Shown here one piece after another: positions 22,732 to 35,679 of a stretch of 64,000 bases of DNA. Every line of letters starts with the position of its first letter. The stretch's first letter is position 1. This DNA comes from Sipunculus nudus (lineage: Eukaryota > Annelida > Sipuncula > Golfingiida > Sipunculidae): positions 27,443,840 to 27,507,839 of the forward strand of contig CM049322.1 of the NCBI GenBank assembly GCA_026874595.1. The letters run 5' to 3'. The notes under the pieces were generated by a model. It was not told the origin of the DNA and did no database searches. It saw only the letters and a list, made by a program, of their open reading frames with translations. A program made the translations under genes and the position numbers.

Positions 22732-25026
22732 TCCGCCAAAACAGAGTTTTGCTGATACTATGTTTTCAGCTGCACGCCGCCGCCGCCGCCACTGCCGCGT
22801 AGGTGTCCGGAGAACTCCTCCGTAACCGCTGGGCAGAATTTTACGAAACCCGGGATTATGTTCGGGTCACATGTGAACTGCTGCGCCCTGATTTTGTTTT
22901 GACCTCTGACCTTTCCTCTGCGCTCTGCGTCCGTTTGTGCGTCTGTTTCCACACATAAACCCACATATCTCGGGAACCGTTTGACGGATCAGGAAAATTT
23001 TTTTGCACAAATGTAGCCATTGGAGAGTTTTATAACATACACAAGAAATGGTGGCGCCACCTGCAACCATGTTTGCACAGTGTCCATCTGTTCGTCTGCC
23101 TTGGGTTAAAATCACTCATATCTCTGCAGTGATTTGGCTTATTCACCTGAAATTTGGCAGTCGTATACATCCTGGATAGCTTTTCTGATTCTATGAAAGG
23201 TGGCGCCACCTACATTCACGTTTACCCTGCAGACATCCAAGCTCATATCTCGGGCACCGTTTGACTGATTGGGCCAAAATTTTGCATGTGTATAGATCTC
23301 ACATAGCTCCTTATTATACGCTAAACTGGTGGCGCCACTTGCAGCCATTTTTGCACAGCTCCCATCTGTTTGTCTGCCATGGGATAAAATAACTCATATC
23401 TCTGCAGTGATTTGACTTATTCACCTGAAATTCGGCATGCATATACATCCTGGATAGCTTTTCTGATTTTATGACAGGTGGCGCCACCTTCATTCACATT
23501 TAAGCTGCAGACATCCAAGCTCATATCCCGGGAACCGTTTGACTGATTGGGCCAAAATTTTGCATGTGTATAGTTCTCACATAGCTCTTTATCATACGCA
23601 AAACTGGTGGCACCACTTGCAGCCATTTTTGCACAGCTCCCATCTGTTTGTCTGCCATGGGATAAAATCACTCATATCTCTGCATTGATTTGACTAATTC
23701 ACCTGAAATTCGGCATGCGTATACATCCTGGATAGCTTATCTGATTTTATGACAGGTGGCGCCACCTTCATTCACATTTAAGCTGCAGACATCCAAGCTC
23801 ATATCTCGGGAACCGTTTGACCGATTGGGCCAAAATTTTGCATGTGTATAGTTCTCACATAGCTCTTTATCATACGCAAAACTGGTGGCGCCACTTGCAG
23901 CCATTTTTGCACAGCTCCCATCTGTTTGTCTGCCATGGGATAAAATCACTCATATCTCTGCATTGATTTGACTAATTCACCTGAAATTCGGCATGCGTAT
24001 ACATCCTGGATAGCTTATCTGATTTTATGACAGGTGGCGCCACCTTCATTCACATTTAAGCTGCAGACATCCAAGCTCATATCTTGGGAAATGTTTGACC
24101 GATTGGGCCAAAATTTTGCATGTGTATAGTTCTCACATAGCTCTTTATCATACGCAAAACTGGTGGTGCCACCTGCAGCCATTTTTGCACAGCTCCCGTC
24201 TGTTTGTCTGCCATGGGATAAAATCACTCATATCTCTGCAGTGATTTGACTAATTCACCTGAAATTCGGCATGCGTATACATCCTGGATAGCTTTTCTGA
24301 TTTTATAACAGGTGGTGCCACCTACATTCCCGTTTACTCTGCAGACATCCAAGCTCATATCTCCGGAACCGTTTGACCGATTGGGCCAAAATTTTGCATG
24401 TGTATAGTTCTCACATAGCTCTTTATCATACGCAAAACTGGTGGTGCCACCTGCAGCCATTTTTGCACAGCTTCCGTCTGTTTTTCTGCCATGGGATAAA
24501 ATCACTCATATCTGTGCAGTGATTTGACTAATTCACCTGAAATTCGGCATGCGTATACATCCTGGATAGCTTTTCTGATTTTATGACAGGTGGCGCCACC
24601 TACATTCCTGTTTACTCTGCAGACATCCAAGCTCATATCTCCGGTACCGTTTGACCGATTGGGCCAAAATTTTGCATGTGTATAGTTCTCACATAGCTCT
24701 TTATTATACGCAAAACTGGTGGCGCCACCTTCAACCATTTTTGCACAGCGTCCATCTGTTTGTCTGCCAAGGGCTAAAATCACTCATAAACATATAGTGG
24801 TTTGACTTATCTGCCTCAAATTTTGCATATGTATACAACTTGGATGGCTTTCTGGATTTTGTGGTAGGTGGCGCAACCTACATACACCATTTGGCTGCAG
24901 ACATCCATGCTAATATGCAACACTTCACTCTATTTCCCCTTGCCACTCAATCCATGCCTCACTTCACCCGTTCCACTCTGATTTAGGTGGATACATGTAG
25001 TCGCTTGTCGACTACCCGTATTCTAG
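22732..25026 (+). mobile_element. Helitron-like element, family A, copy 2 (both ends present)
   Basis: The 5' end TCCGCCAAAACAGAG-TTTTGC forms a hairpin with the following TGATAC, then come GCCGCCGCCGCC and a GTCCGTTTGTGCGTC block. The body is about seven imperfect 278-280-bp units between about 22970 and 24900, several nearly identical. The 3' end is TAGTCG-CTTGT-CGACTA, then CCCGTATT, then CTAG. The host bases flanking it are A and T, as for Helitrons. It is the best full-length reference copy of the family. Confidence 0.75.
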
Positions 25027-26533
25027 TTGATTTTGAGGTCAGCTGGTCAGGAGGTTAAAGGTTGCAGGTCTAAGTTATTCACTCATTGGTTGCCAAGTAA
25101 TTACACCCGGCCAGATGTAATTGGTTAGTAGTTACCCATCATTTAGAAAGAATCCAGTTGATATGTGGGCAAAAGGCCAAGGTCATAGGTCAGGTCAACT
25201 TATTTTGTAGACCATCTCAATTTTTCTTGTATATATAAGCTTGCACTCCAGCTGGTACATCTCACCGTGTGGCTGTAATTGTGAGTGACACTGCTGACAT
25301 ATGACTCCCTTTTGTATCGGGGTATTAAGTGATAAGGCTGAGTGATAAGTACCTCGTTACTGCATAACAAAACACTGTTGTTGGAATACTTCAGCCAGGA
25401 ATTAACACTATGAGAGTATAGTATTAAGGTTTAGCTACTGATTTATTAGATGATGGGAACATTTTGCAGTTTATTTTATGGAATCATAGCAATAAACGTA
25501 GTTTCCTAGATATCTGAATATTTTTATATAAATCACCACATATAAAAACAAGTGTTTGTTCTCATAATATATGGATGTGTACTTGATTTAGGATGGCTTC
25601 ATTTTATTACAAGACTCTTAGTCATGCTTACTGCATTTCTTTTCTTTCAGGTTTTGCAGTTTACCAACCCTGCTGACCCCATTGAAAAGCAGAGTAATAA
25701 TAAAAAATATTGGACCTACACTTTTACATTTGCAAATCTATAAATCTGATATGAGCGCCTGAACATGCCTTTTGAATTGTTTTGGACATTCATTACTGTA
25801 ACATCATTTGGAGAATTTGCCCCAAGTTTGGTCTCTTATTGGAGGATGTGTGATATCAAATGTCTGACTTGTCAGAAAACCATTTTGTCTGCCAGTTAGC
25901 CACCTTAGAAATCCTTTTTTCAGTGCAGTTTCAGTAATTTTCCTTCAATTTTTGGTCCCATTTAGAGAATGGTTGTTATCTGATTTCAGACCTGTCAGAA
26001 GTCCAAAATGGCCACCAGGCAACCATCTTTAAATTCCATTTGATCATATTATCTCAAGAATTGTTAAAGTGAAGGCAGTCGGATGTATATTAATGTAATC
26101 TTGCAAAGGATTGGGTCAAATATTTCTTAATAAATATTATCATCATATATGAAAGTGCAGTACAGTTGGCTTGTATTGAATAAAATTTCATACAGAAGCA
26201 CCTGTTTCTCAATAACTCTTGCATGGATTTCCTTGATTTTTTGCTATATATTTTGATCTTATATTTGCCCTTTGTGGTTTTCCTTTTCAGACTGACAGGT
26301 ATCAAGTAAGCTATGGGAATAGTTCTGGATTTCTTAACAATCATACATTTTCCTCAGACCATCAATTTGCTGTGTTTTAACCAGACATAGGTGATATATA
26401 TTTCTGTTGTCGTAGAAAATTTCAACAAATTGGCAAATTGGTTCTTCAAAATTTGACTGGAAGTTGTGAATCTCAGCCCATGATGTCGCAGGTCATGCTT
26501 GGCAGCTGAGCGTCATGACCCATGGGTCACTTG
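25027..26533 (+). mobile_element. Probable 3' part of the S-like element, mixed repeat DNA
   Basis: Continues directly with TTTTGAGGTCA-type wording like that before 22731. It ends in GGCAGCTGAGCGTCATGACC then CATGGGTCACTTG|TT, the S-type tail with palindrome GACCCATGGGTC. No gene is recognised in between. Confidence 0.4.
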
Positions 26534-27936
26534 TTAGTTTTCATGTGCCCTCAAGATTTTCTCCACGTCATAATTTTGGTTGCTTATCAAACATGAAAGA
26601 CAACAAGAGTCCAAAGCGGGGACAGTATTTCCACAAATTTGCTTGTTATGAATAATTTTATGTATAATTTTAACATTTCATATGCCACAAGATATCTCGA
26701 AAAGTTTTACTCCGATCTACTTCTAATTGTAGTAGAAGGGGCATCTTATGGTTCTCCTGAGCTTATACATTTTAGGTCACACTTGAAGGATTTTTGTTTT
26801 TTTTATGAATTGTTTTATTCAAAATTTTTAAATTTCATATGTGACTTTATTTCTCAAAAAAGCTTCAATGGGATCTACTTAATAGAGTGGCTGGTGCATC
26901 TTAAGGGTCTCCAGAGTTGATAAGGTTTTGGTCACACTCGCCTAGGATAGGACATATTATGGTAAACCCAGAGTCCCTCTGTTCATCAATCTGTCCTTCT
27001 ATTAACTTCTGGTGTCACCGTGATGACTCACCAGGGCTTTGATGGATTTTCACAAACTCACCATAACTACATAACAACAGATTATCTCACCCGATTCCAA
27101 TTATAGGCAAAGTCCTTGCATATTTAATGAGATCAGAGGTCACATGGCTACTTTGTTGTGTCAACATGATAACTTATGAGGAATATAATAAGTTTGGATC
27201 AAACTCAGCAGAAATATTAATCAGTATGATATCGTGCCTATTTTTGTTTTCCTGCAAAATCCAAGCATATTTAATAAGGTCATAGGTCACCCAACTTTGG
27301 TGGCACCATGGTGACTTACCAAAAATCTTATGCATTTTCATGAAACTCAATAAACATATTTTCCTGATAGAATTTCTCACCTGAATTACATTCTCATCAA
27401 AATTCATGCATAGTTAATGAGGTCAGAGGTCACTAGATACACAACGGTGTATTATGCACGTTTGCAGTGCTTTTTTTATGAATTGCTTTATACAAAATTT
27501 TTACATTTCACATACAACACTATTTCTCAAAAAGTTTAACTGGGATCTACTTCTAATTATAATAGTAGGTTCATCCTATAAGTCACTTTCCATATTGGCA
27601 ACAGATTAGGTTCTCTGATTAAGCCTGCACAAAGTGTTTTCAGTCAGTTCTGTGACTGTGATGGTCTGTGAGATGGTGTGTTTACACATTTCTCACATTC
27701 CTGATTGGCAGGGGAATACAGTCCTCTGGACATTTTCTAGTCATTTTCAAACAAAATAAAAAAGGATAAAAAAATGTTTATTCCTTCGAAAACATTTGTT
27801 ACAATCCTCACATAAATCAATACATCAGCAAACATCATGCACTGGACAGTATTTGATTAGTTAGCAAATGATTGTAATTAAATACTACTTCAGAATCAGT
27901 TTAAGCTTTCAGGATCTAATTTTATCCACAAAACTC
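26534..27936. repeat. Diverged tandem repeat region
   Basis: Modules with GGGATCTACTTCTAATTnTA and GCATCTTAnGGnTCTCC recur near 26700, 26870 and 27540, plus GAGGTCAnAGGTCAC and TGGTGnCACCnTGnTGACTTA phrases near 27010-27430. This is part of an older element whose ends I cannot place. No coding frame is supported. Confidence 0.45.
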
Positions 27937-27939
27937 TGT

Positions 27940-29819
27940 TTTTATGCCCCCGCCACAAAGTGGCCAAGGCATATAGTTTTACCCATGTCCGTCATTCCGT
28001 CCTTCCGTCCTTCCGAAATAAAACAGTTGTACGGACTTTTTTTCGCAATGCCTGCAGATATTGGCCTGATTTTTGGTGTGTGGGCAGATAATGACCAGTT
28101 ACAGATCGAGTTCGCGTTTCGTCCCGGTTGACCTACTTTTGACTGTTTTACGGCTCCTAAACTTAGAAATTTCATGAAAAATAGAAATTTTCATGACAAA
28201 TACACATGTACGGACTTTTTTTCGCAATGCCTGCAGATATTGGCCTGATTTTTGGTGTGTGGGCAGATAATGACCAGTTACAGATCGAGTTCGCGTTTCG
28301 TCCAGGTTGACCTACTTTTGACTGTTTTACGGCTCCTAAACTTAGAAAATTTCATGAAAAATAGAAATTTTCATGACAAATACACATGTACAGACTTTTT
28401 TTCGCAATGCCTGCAGATATTGGCCTGATTTTTGGTGTGTGGGCAGATAATGACCAGTTACAGATCGAGTTTGCGTTTCGTCCAGGTTGACCTACTATTG
28501 ACCGTTTTATGGCTCCTTAACTTAGAAAATTTCATGAAAAATAGAAATTTTCATGACAAATACACCTGTACGGACTTTTTTTCACAATGCTTGCAGATAT
28601 TGGCCTGATTTTTGGTGTGTATGCAGATAATGACCAATTACAGATCGAGTTCGCGTTTCGTCCCGGTTGACCTACTTTTGATTGTTTTACGGCTCCTAAA
28701 AATAGAAAATTTCATGAAAATTAATTTTTATGACAAATGTACATGTACAGCCGTTTTTAGCCCTCAGCTCATAGGCTGATGGGCTATTGTCGTCACACAA
28801 GCTGTCCGTCTATCCGTCCATCTGTCTGTCGATGTCCGTCCGTCCGTCTGTCCGTTCCGCATCTGTTAACTTTTACCTTGTGAGCGGGATATCTCTAAAA
28901 GGATTCACCGTTGGAATTTTATTTCATCAGTGAAGATAAATATCGATAAAATCTCAGTCAAGTTCGAAGATGGGTGACCTTGACCCATTTTTCTACATTT
29001 TAGAGCTGATTATAGAAAAACCCTCAGAAGCTTATATCTCAGGAACCATTGTGTGGATTTTCACAAAACTTACTATGATCATTGGGACTGATGGTCTGTA
29101 TGTTCTGCACAATTTTGGTGGCGTCACCTGCAATTTCTGATTTTTTAATGAAATTTTATCGGATTTTTCAATTTTGGCCTTTGTGCAGGATATCTCCAAA
29201 GGTATTCAACTGAAGAACTTCATTACTTCAGTGCTTTTGCATCATATTTACAAAATCTTGGTCAGGTTCAAAGATGGGTGGTCTTGACCTACTTTTCAAG
29301 GTCACAGAGCTTAGTATAGAAAAAAAACTTAGGGGGATATTTCTCAGGAAGCATTTGGTGGATTGTTATAAAACATGGTACATACCTCTCCAATTTAAAT
29401 TTATAACTGATTACCAGCTTTTGCTAATATTCTAGTTTCGCAATACAATGCTTACAGATACTGGCCCATTGTTTGGTCTGTAGGCGCATAATGACCACTT
29501 AAAGGTCAAGTTCGCGTTTCATCCCAGTTAACCTATTTTTGACCATATGACAGATCCTGAACATAGAAAATTTCATGAAAGAGAATTTTTTTATGAAAAA
29601 TGCACATGTATGGACTTTTTTTCACAGTGCCTGCATACTGGCTTGATTTTTGGTGTGTTCCTTGATAATGACCCGTTACAGATCGAGTTTGCATTTTGCC
29701 CTTCTTGACCTACTTTTGACCATACAACACCTCCTGAACTTAAAAAAATTTTACAAAATTTAACAAATGTTTCTAATTTGCCCCAGGCGGGGGCATTCGT
29801 GTCGTACCGACACATCTAG
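27940..29819 (+). mobile_element. Helitron-like element, family D, with 180-bp tandem body
   Basis: The head TTTTTATGCCCCCGCC is mirrored near the end by GGCGGGGGCAT (29787-29797). The 3' hairpin GTGTCG-TAC-CGACAC is followed by AT, CTAG (29816-29819) and T. The body has about four units of 180-181 bp (GTACGGACTTTTTTTCGCAA at about 28030, 28207, 28387 and 28567). A family E element interrupts it at 28754-29435. The head block reads CCGTCATTCCGTCCTTCCG. Non-coding. Confidence 0.75.
28754..29435 (+). mobile_element. Helitron-like element, family E, nested in D
   Basis: The head TTTTTAGCCCTCAGC-TCATAG with GCTGATGGGCT forms a hairpin, followed by a long GTCCGTCCGTCTGTCCG block. It ends GCTAATATTCTAG|TTTCGC. 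Removing it rejoins GTACnGnC-TTTTT-TTCGCAATnC, the uninterrupted wording of the 180-bp D unit, so both ends are supported by an empty site. Confidence 0.75.
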
Positions 29820-30026
29820 TTTTCAGATACTATGTTTTCACTTGGGTTGGGGCCATGTTTGTCTAAGAACTCCTCTGAGACCCTTGGACTGGTATTTCCA
29901 AAACCTGACATAGTAATTTGTTCATATGTAACAAATATCCCATCCATGAACTTTTACCCTGGAAATTTTCTACGACACCACAGTTACCGGTTTTATTCTG
30001 TCATATCAACCCCTCTATTAATTGTA
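29820..30026. other. Fragment of a family A/G-like head
   Basis: GATACTATGTTTTCA and CTCCTCTGAGACCCTTGGACTGGTAT resemble wording near A/B heads and at 32112-32135. Truncated; no ends. Confidence 0.35.
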
Positions 30027-32389
30027 TCCCCAGACAAAGTCGGGGTATACTATGTTTTCATGATGGTCCCGCTGCCGCATATAAACCTTGTTGGCGCGAT
30101 AACTAAAAAAATATTTCACAGATCTTTACCAAACTTGGTATATGTATAGATATGGGTGAGAGGACGACGCATATATAAAATGAGGTCATGACCTTTACTA
30201 GGAGTGTCCTTGACCTTGAATAGATCCAATTTTGGGGAAAATCACACAAAGTCTTAAATATCTCAAGAAATCTTGCATGGATTGATCCAAAAATCAACTT
30301 GATCGAAGATCATGGATAGGGTTGTTGTATTCCAGAAACTGGTGGTGCCACCTATTATTCTTTACTTGCTTTCGTGCCTTTTAACACCCCCAAAATTACC
30401 AGTTGACAGTACTGTGAGCATTATAAGTCAAAAACTAATGGACAGATTTCTTTTATATTATGCATATACATAGATATGGGTTATGGGATGATGTTTATTT
30501 AAATTGGGGTCATGACCTTTCCTATGAGGGTGGCCTTGACCTTGAATATTCCCACATTTGGTGAAATTCACACAAAATCTTTAATATCTCAGTAAGGGAT
30601 ACAAGGAATGATCCAGAAATCAAATTGACTGACGATCTTGGATAGCTTTGTCTTTGGCAGAATACAGGTGGTGCCACCTTGTGTCGTTTTCTTGTTAAAA
30701 TGATGTTAACGCAATAATTTTGTAAGAATTCGAGGTACAGTCACCAAACCAACAAGTTTGATGCATCTTATCAATGGCTTGGTCAAATTTGAGCATGGAT
30801 GACCTTGATACATTTTTAGTTCACTCTATGAACTTATGCCATGGCACAGCGTCCGCTGTCCACTGTCAACTGTCCACCGTCCACCGTCTGTTACCAAATA
30901 TCTCAACAGACACAGCAGCTACCTTCATCAAACTTTGCAGAATTAATAATCATGGGATGGACATGCAAAAATAAGCTTTTGGTGGCGCCACCTATGTTGA
31001 CCTACTTTCTGCGGGACGAAATGGTCTTTTCCACTTCTTCCAAGATAAATCATAAAGTATTAATATTTTGGCCTTCATATCATAGTCAACAGTTCCTTAG
31101 AAGAAGGGGAATAATTTTATGTGTAAATTCAGTCAGGTCATTTTCAAGAAGGCGTCTCTATTGAACTTTAAATCGTGTCGATTGCAAAATATGACAACTT
31201 GATGTGTTTCCATACAGGATGTATTGTCTGTTACTAAATATCTGAGGAACTGCTGCAGCCTTCAGTTTCAAATTTCACAGGAATATTGATCATGTGGCTG
31301 CTCAATGATTTTGACCTCCAGGTGGCGCCACCTGTGTTGACCTACTTTCTCCAGGCTGTTATGGTCTTTTCTGTTTTTTCCAAGATATGTCATAAAGTAT
31401 AAATACTTTGGCTTTCATATCATAGTCAACAGTTACTAGGAGGAAGGGAAATAATAATTTTAGTATAAATTCAGTTAAGTCATTTTCAAGATGGCATATC
31501 TACGGAACTTCAAATTGTGACAACTGCAAAATTTGACAACTAGATGGTTTCCATACAGGATGTATTGTCTATTACCAAATATCTTAGGAACTGCTGCAGC
31601 CTTCAGTTTCAAATTTCACAGGAATATTGATCATGTGACTGCTCAATGATTTTGACCTCCATGTGGCGCCACCTTTCTTGACCTACTTTCTGCGGGATGA
31701 AATGGTCTTTTCCACTTCTTACTAGATAAGTCACAAAGCATTAATATTTTGGCCTTCATATCATAGTCAACAGTTCCTTAGAGGAAGGGGTATAATTCAA
31801 ACAAAAATTTAGTCAAGTCATTCTCAAGAAGGCGTCTCTACGGAACTTCAAATTTTGTCGATCGTAAAATTTAACAACTTGATGTGTTTCCATACATGAT
31901 GTATAGTCTGTTACCAAATATCTTAGAAACTGCTGCAGCCTTCAGTTTCAAATTTCACAGGAATATTGATCATGTGACTGCTTAATGATTTTGACCTGCA
32001 GGTAGTGCTACCTGTGTTTAGCTACTTTCAGCAGGCTGTGATATTCTTTTCCACTTTTATCTATAATATGTCATTAAGTATTTATTTGTTAAAATCTGCC
32101 AAAACAGAGTCTCCTCTGAGACTCTTGGACTGATCTTTCTGAAACATTTTTTTTAATCACCTGCCAAAATGCACAGTTATTCACAGAGTGAACATAAGAC
32201 CCCTGGGTCTCTTGTTTTCAAGGTCACAGCAGTAATAATGTTAAATGAAATTACGGCAATAACTAAAAAAAAAATTGTTGGTACAGTCACCAAACTTACA
32301 GATGTTAGATGCATCTTATATATCAAGGGGGGGGGGAGGGTTAATTGTCTGGGGATACTATGGCACCTGCAGTGCCAAGAAATATCTAG
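30027..32389 (+). mobile_element. Helitron-like element, family B, copy 2 (both ends present)
   Basis: The head TCCCCAGACAAAGTCGGGG (hairpin CCCC...GGGG) and the 3' end TGTCTGGGGATACTATGGCAC then CTGCAGTGCCAAGAAATATCTAG|T match copy 1 closely. Family G (30813-32214) is nested inside. Removing G rejoins GACCTTGATACATTTTT with CAAGGTCACAG. Confidence 0.75.
30813..32214 (+). mobile_element. Helitron-like element, family G, nested in B copy 2
   Basis: The head TTTTTAGTTCACTCTATGAAC-TTATGCCATGG is followed by a CCGCTGTCCACTGTCCACCGTC block. The body is about three tandem units of about 345 bp (ATGGTCTTTTCCAC and GGAACTGCTGCAGCCTTCAG recur), each with a (G)GTGGCGCCACCT site (30982, 31321, 31663). 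The 3' end is AAGACCCCTGGGTCTCTTG|TTTT, a palindrome plus CTTG. Confidence 0.7.
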
Positions 32390-32751
32390 TTTGACTATCA
32401 AAAATGTTTGATGACAGTTATTCCTAAATTTCCTCTAATTTTTTACCATGATTAAATTTAATATACAAGCCTAGAATGCTGATGACAAAAGTTCTATGAT
32501 GAATGCTTTTGATGCCTACATGAAAGTGTCATTGAATTTTTTAAAATGGCCGAATACAGTCATTGCTTGGCGTTAAAAATATTTTGATAGCTTAATTTCT
32601 AAATGATTCTAATTCCGCGACTGCTGACAATGTTTACTGCTCAAGATGTTTAGATGAAACCTCTCTTTCTCAGTTTGTATCTAACTAGCATTCTTGTTAT
32701 AGACATGACATCACACATCACATATCAAACGTGAGCTTGTTTGTAATACAA
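32390..32751. other. Intronic DNA, nothing recognised
   Basis: AT-rich sequence between two elements. No repeat terminus, RNA gene or coding frame is evident. Confidence 0.5.
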
Positions 32752-34528
32752 TTTTTAGCTCAGCTGAGTCATCTAAGCAGTAGTCATGGGCGTTTGTCAC
32801 GTTGTCCGTCTGGCCATCCGTTTTGAAACCGTTGGACCTATGAATCCAAAATTTTGCATAATGTTAGATGTCCCCAAAATCTCCTACCATACAGAAAATT
32901 GGGTCGCTAAGACTTTGTTCCTTCAAGATATAAAGGAAAAACTTCCGTTTTCCATTAAAATCCCATTGTTTCACTTCAAGACTGCCTAATATCAAAACCT
33001 CTGATCTATTTTTGACCATATTTAGTATGCATATTTTTCAGTACATTTTCTATGTACCAAAAATTAGGTCAGTATTGCATAATGTGTTGAAGTTAAGAGC
33101 CCAAACATAATGCACTTTTTAAAAAATCAGGAAATATATTTACTCACTTAACATGAGAATTGCTGAAGCTGATGACTTTTTTTAGGGATATAACTCAATT
33201 GTTTACCCAAAATTAGAACTCAGTTTTACAAATTTTTAAGTTATTAGCATAAATAAAAATTCAATACCTTAAATTTTGTCCCAACTTTGGCCATGGCACA
33301 TTTTTTCCCTGTAAGCACTGTTGATTTAATTTTCACAGTATATATACATAACAATTTAATCTTGTAAAATATGAAATTTCAAAGGAATTGATGGAAAAGA
33401 GTAGTTTTCATACACCATGTCAAGTGTTGTTTACATCAAGCCCACCTAGTACAGCCTTCATCTGTGTTATGTAACCCATTCCAGGCAGCTTGCCTTGGCT
33501 CAGCGTTGCCACTACTGGCAGGCTTCCAATCTGCCCATCACCAAAGGATGGTGCATAAACTAGATGAATGTTATAATTATCTGTATTTTATTCATTCTTA
33601 TTCAAGGCTTATGCTACATTTTAGATTTTGTATTGTACCACCAGGGTTACAATGATGAAAGTGCACATTTAATTGTGTCAACAAAGTGGTGTATTGCTAT
33701 AAAAATGTGGATATTCATCAGATAAGGAATTCCTAACTTCAGAAGAGTGAAACTTCACCAGGTGTGAAATTTAATAATAATTCCAGTAATAAATTATAGC
33801 TGAGATAGTAATTAGCATAATGATATTGTTTGTCCCTCATTCAACCAACAGTGTGCATACTTTATTTGAAATAATTTATTTTTATCAAATTTACTGAATC
33901 TTTTATTTTGGTGATTAAAATTAAGCATGTACTGAAAATTCCAAACTTTTCACAAGTGATTCAAGGAATAATCTTGAAAATGCCATGCTGTGGCATTATT
34001 TTCTTTAAAATTCAGTTCAAACATGTGTATGCATAAAATGATCTGATGTTAGCTAAACTCTGGATAAATAATAATTGCAACTTACAATTCTAATATTTTA
34101 ACTTATGTCTTTTTTATTAAAAATTTATAAACTTGTAGATAAAAAGAAAATGAATCCAATAAAAACTAAAAAAAAAAGTGGATATGCTAAAAAAATAGGG
34201 TTTAATATAAACTTAAATGCATTATTCCCTTGAAAATGAAATAAATGTATCCCTCCATTCTGTCCACACGCCTGACCATCTGTCAAATTTTCATATACAT
34301 CACAGTATCTCAAAATTTTTTACTATTTTTCTTCTTGACAGTCCTGTTAGAGTATTAGTTTTGCAATCATATATTTAGAACTTTACCATAACCAAGTAGG
34401 AGGGCCATTTCATCTTAGCTTCTCATATGCTTATATATATGATAAACATAACGATAGAATATTTTGCATCTTATTCATTTGCTAAAATTTCAAAATTCAG
34501 TGGAGTGCTTTGACCCATGGGTCCCTTG
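32752..34528 (+). mobile_element. Family S element, copy 3 (both ends present)
   Basis: The head TTTTTAGCTCAGCTGAGTCA is followed by the S phrase set. The tail TTTGACCCATGGGTCCCTTG|TTTT contains the 12-bp palindrome GACCCATGGGTC. The interior is AT-rich and non-coding. Confidence 0.65.
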
Positions 34529-34746
34529 TTTTTTAAGATATAATGATGTTTTTATCCTAATATATAAAGCGCGTAATAGTTCCAAATGGATGTCCGTGAC
34601 TAAGCAAACTTGTGTACCACTCCCGTTAGGCACGTGCCTCATATGCAAATCACGCTGGATATTTAGCAGTAAAGAAAAAAATTAATAAAGCAATTTCTAT
34701 TGATATTAATCATGATTAATATAAATCGATACTTCATTTATATATA
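34529..34746. other. AT-rich spacer
   Basis: Short intronic stretch between an S tail and a P head. Nothing recognised. Confidence 0.5.
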
Positions 34747-35679
34747 TTTTTTAGCGAACCTGTGAGCATATGCAATGGTGCAGCGTCGTCCGTCGTACGT
34801 CGTGCTTCATACGTCGTGCGTCGTGCGTCATCTGTTCGTTAACCATAGCTATCTCAAAAACGTCAGGAGCTAGCATCACCAAAGTTTTTTGCAAATAATC
34901 AGTCATCCAAAGAACTTTATCGGATTTTGTTTATATTTTTTCTTACTGCATTTTCTTAGATTTTATAGGGAAAAAGCTAAAAAAGCTTTAAAAATCTAAT
35001 CCTCCAAAACTGTCCAGCCAAATTGTCCTATATTTCAGAGAAATGATCCCTGGACCAATATCTCTCAAGTTTGTTCGAATGGTTCCAGTTTGAAGATTTT
35101 TGGCCGAGTTACAGGAGGTTGAACTTAGTCATCTGTCCAAAAAAGCACACTAAAATTAAAATCTCAGAAACGGCTAGAGCTATAAACACCAAATTTTATA
35201 CCAATGTTTGTCACATATGTCATATCTGATTTTGAGGTATTGGTGGCGCCACCTACATTGATGTGTTTTTTACAAGCGAAAATGTAATTTTAAACTCTTC
35301 TAGCTCATACACTGATTTATGATGAAACTGTTAAGCTGATCGGTTTAAACTTTAAAAGAATTATTCTATGGTAGGGTTCTGCCAGTTTTATAAGAATAGA
35401 TTGGGTAAATACAGTTTTAAAAAAGCATTGTAGCCAATTGAAAAAGGCTTTCTGTATTTGAAAACAGACTGAGTTTCAGAAGCCAAGTCAAAAGGTCACT
35501 CAGTACAAACAGGTGGGGTCCAGACATCACCATGGCAACTGACCTGGCTCTGGGGGGTGTCTAGACAATGTGTCTAGACATCTAGACACAGCGTCTAGAC
35601 AATGTTTAGATGCAGAATTCCCAGATTATTGGAACTATATCTTTCAACTGTTTGAAAAGACTTGGTTTGCATTTTAAGC

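Noticed and set aside
22758-24783. Series of similar 70-93-codon minus-strand frames, also at 334-1113, 37312-37775 and 56358-56739
   Set aside because: They are one short open stretch in each 280-bp family A unit, with no conserved domain, and are interrupted in many units.
27174-27407. Minus-strand 77-codon frame as a gene
   Set aside because: Sits in diverged repeat modules with no domain or splice signals.
32169-32411. 80-codon frame as a gene
   Set aside because: It crosses the G/B2 nested junction and the B terminus, so it cannot be an ancestral coding unit.
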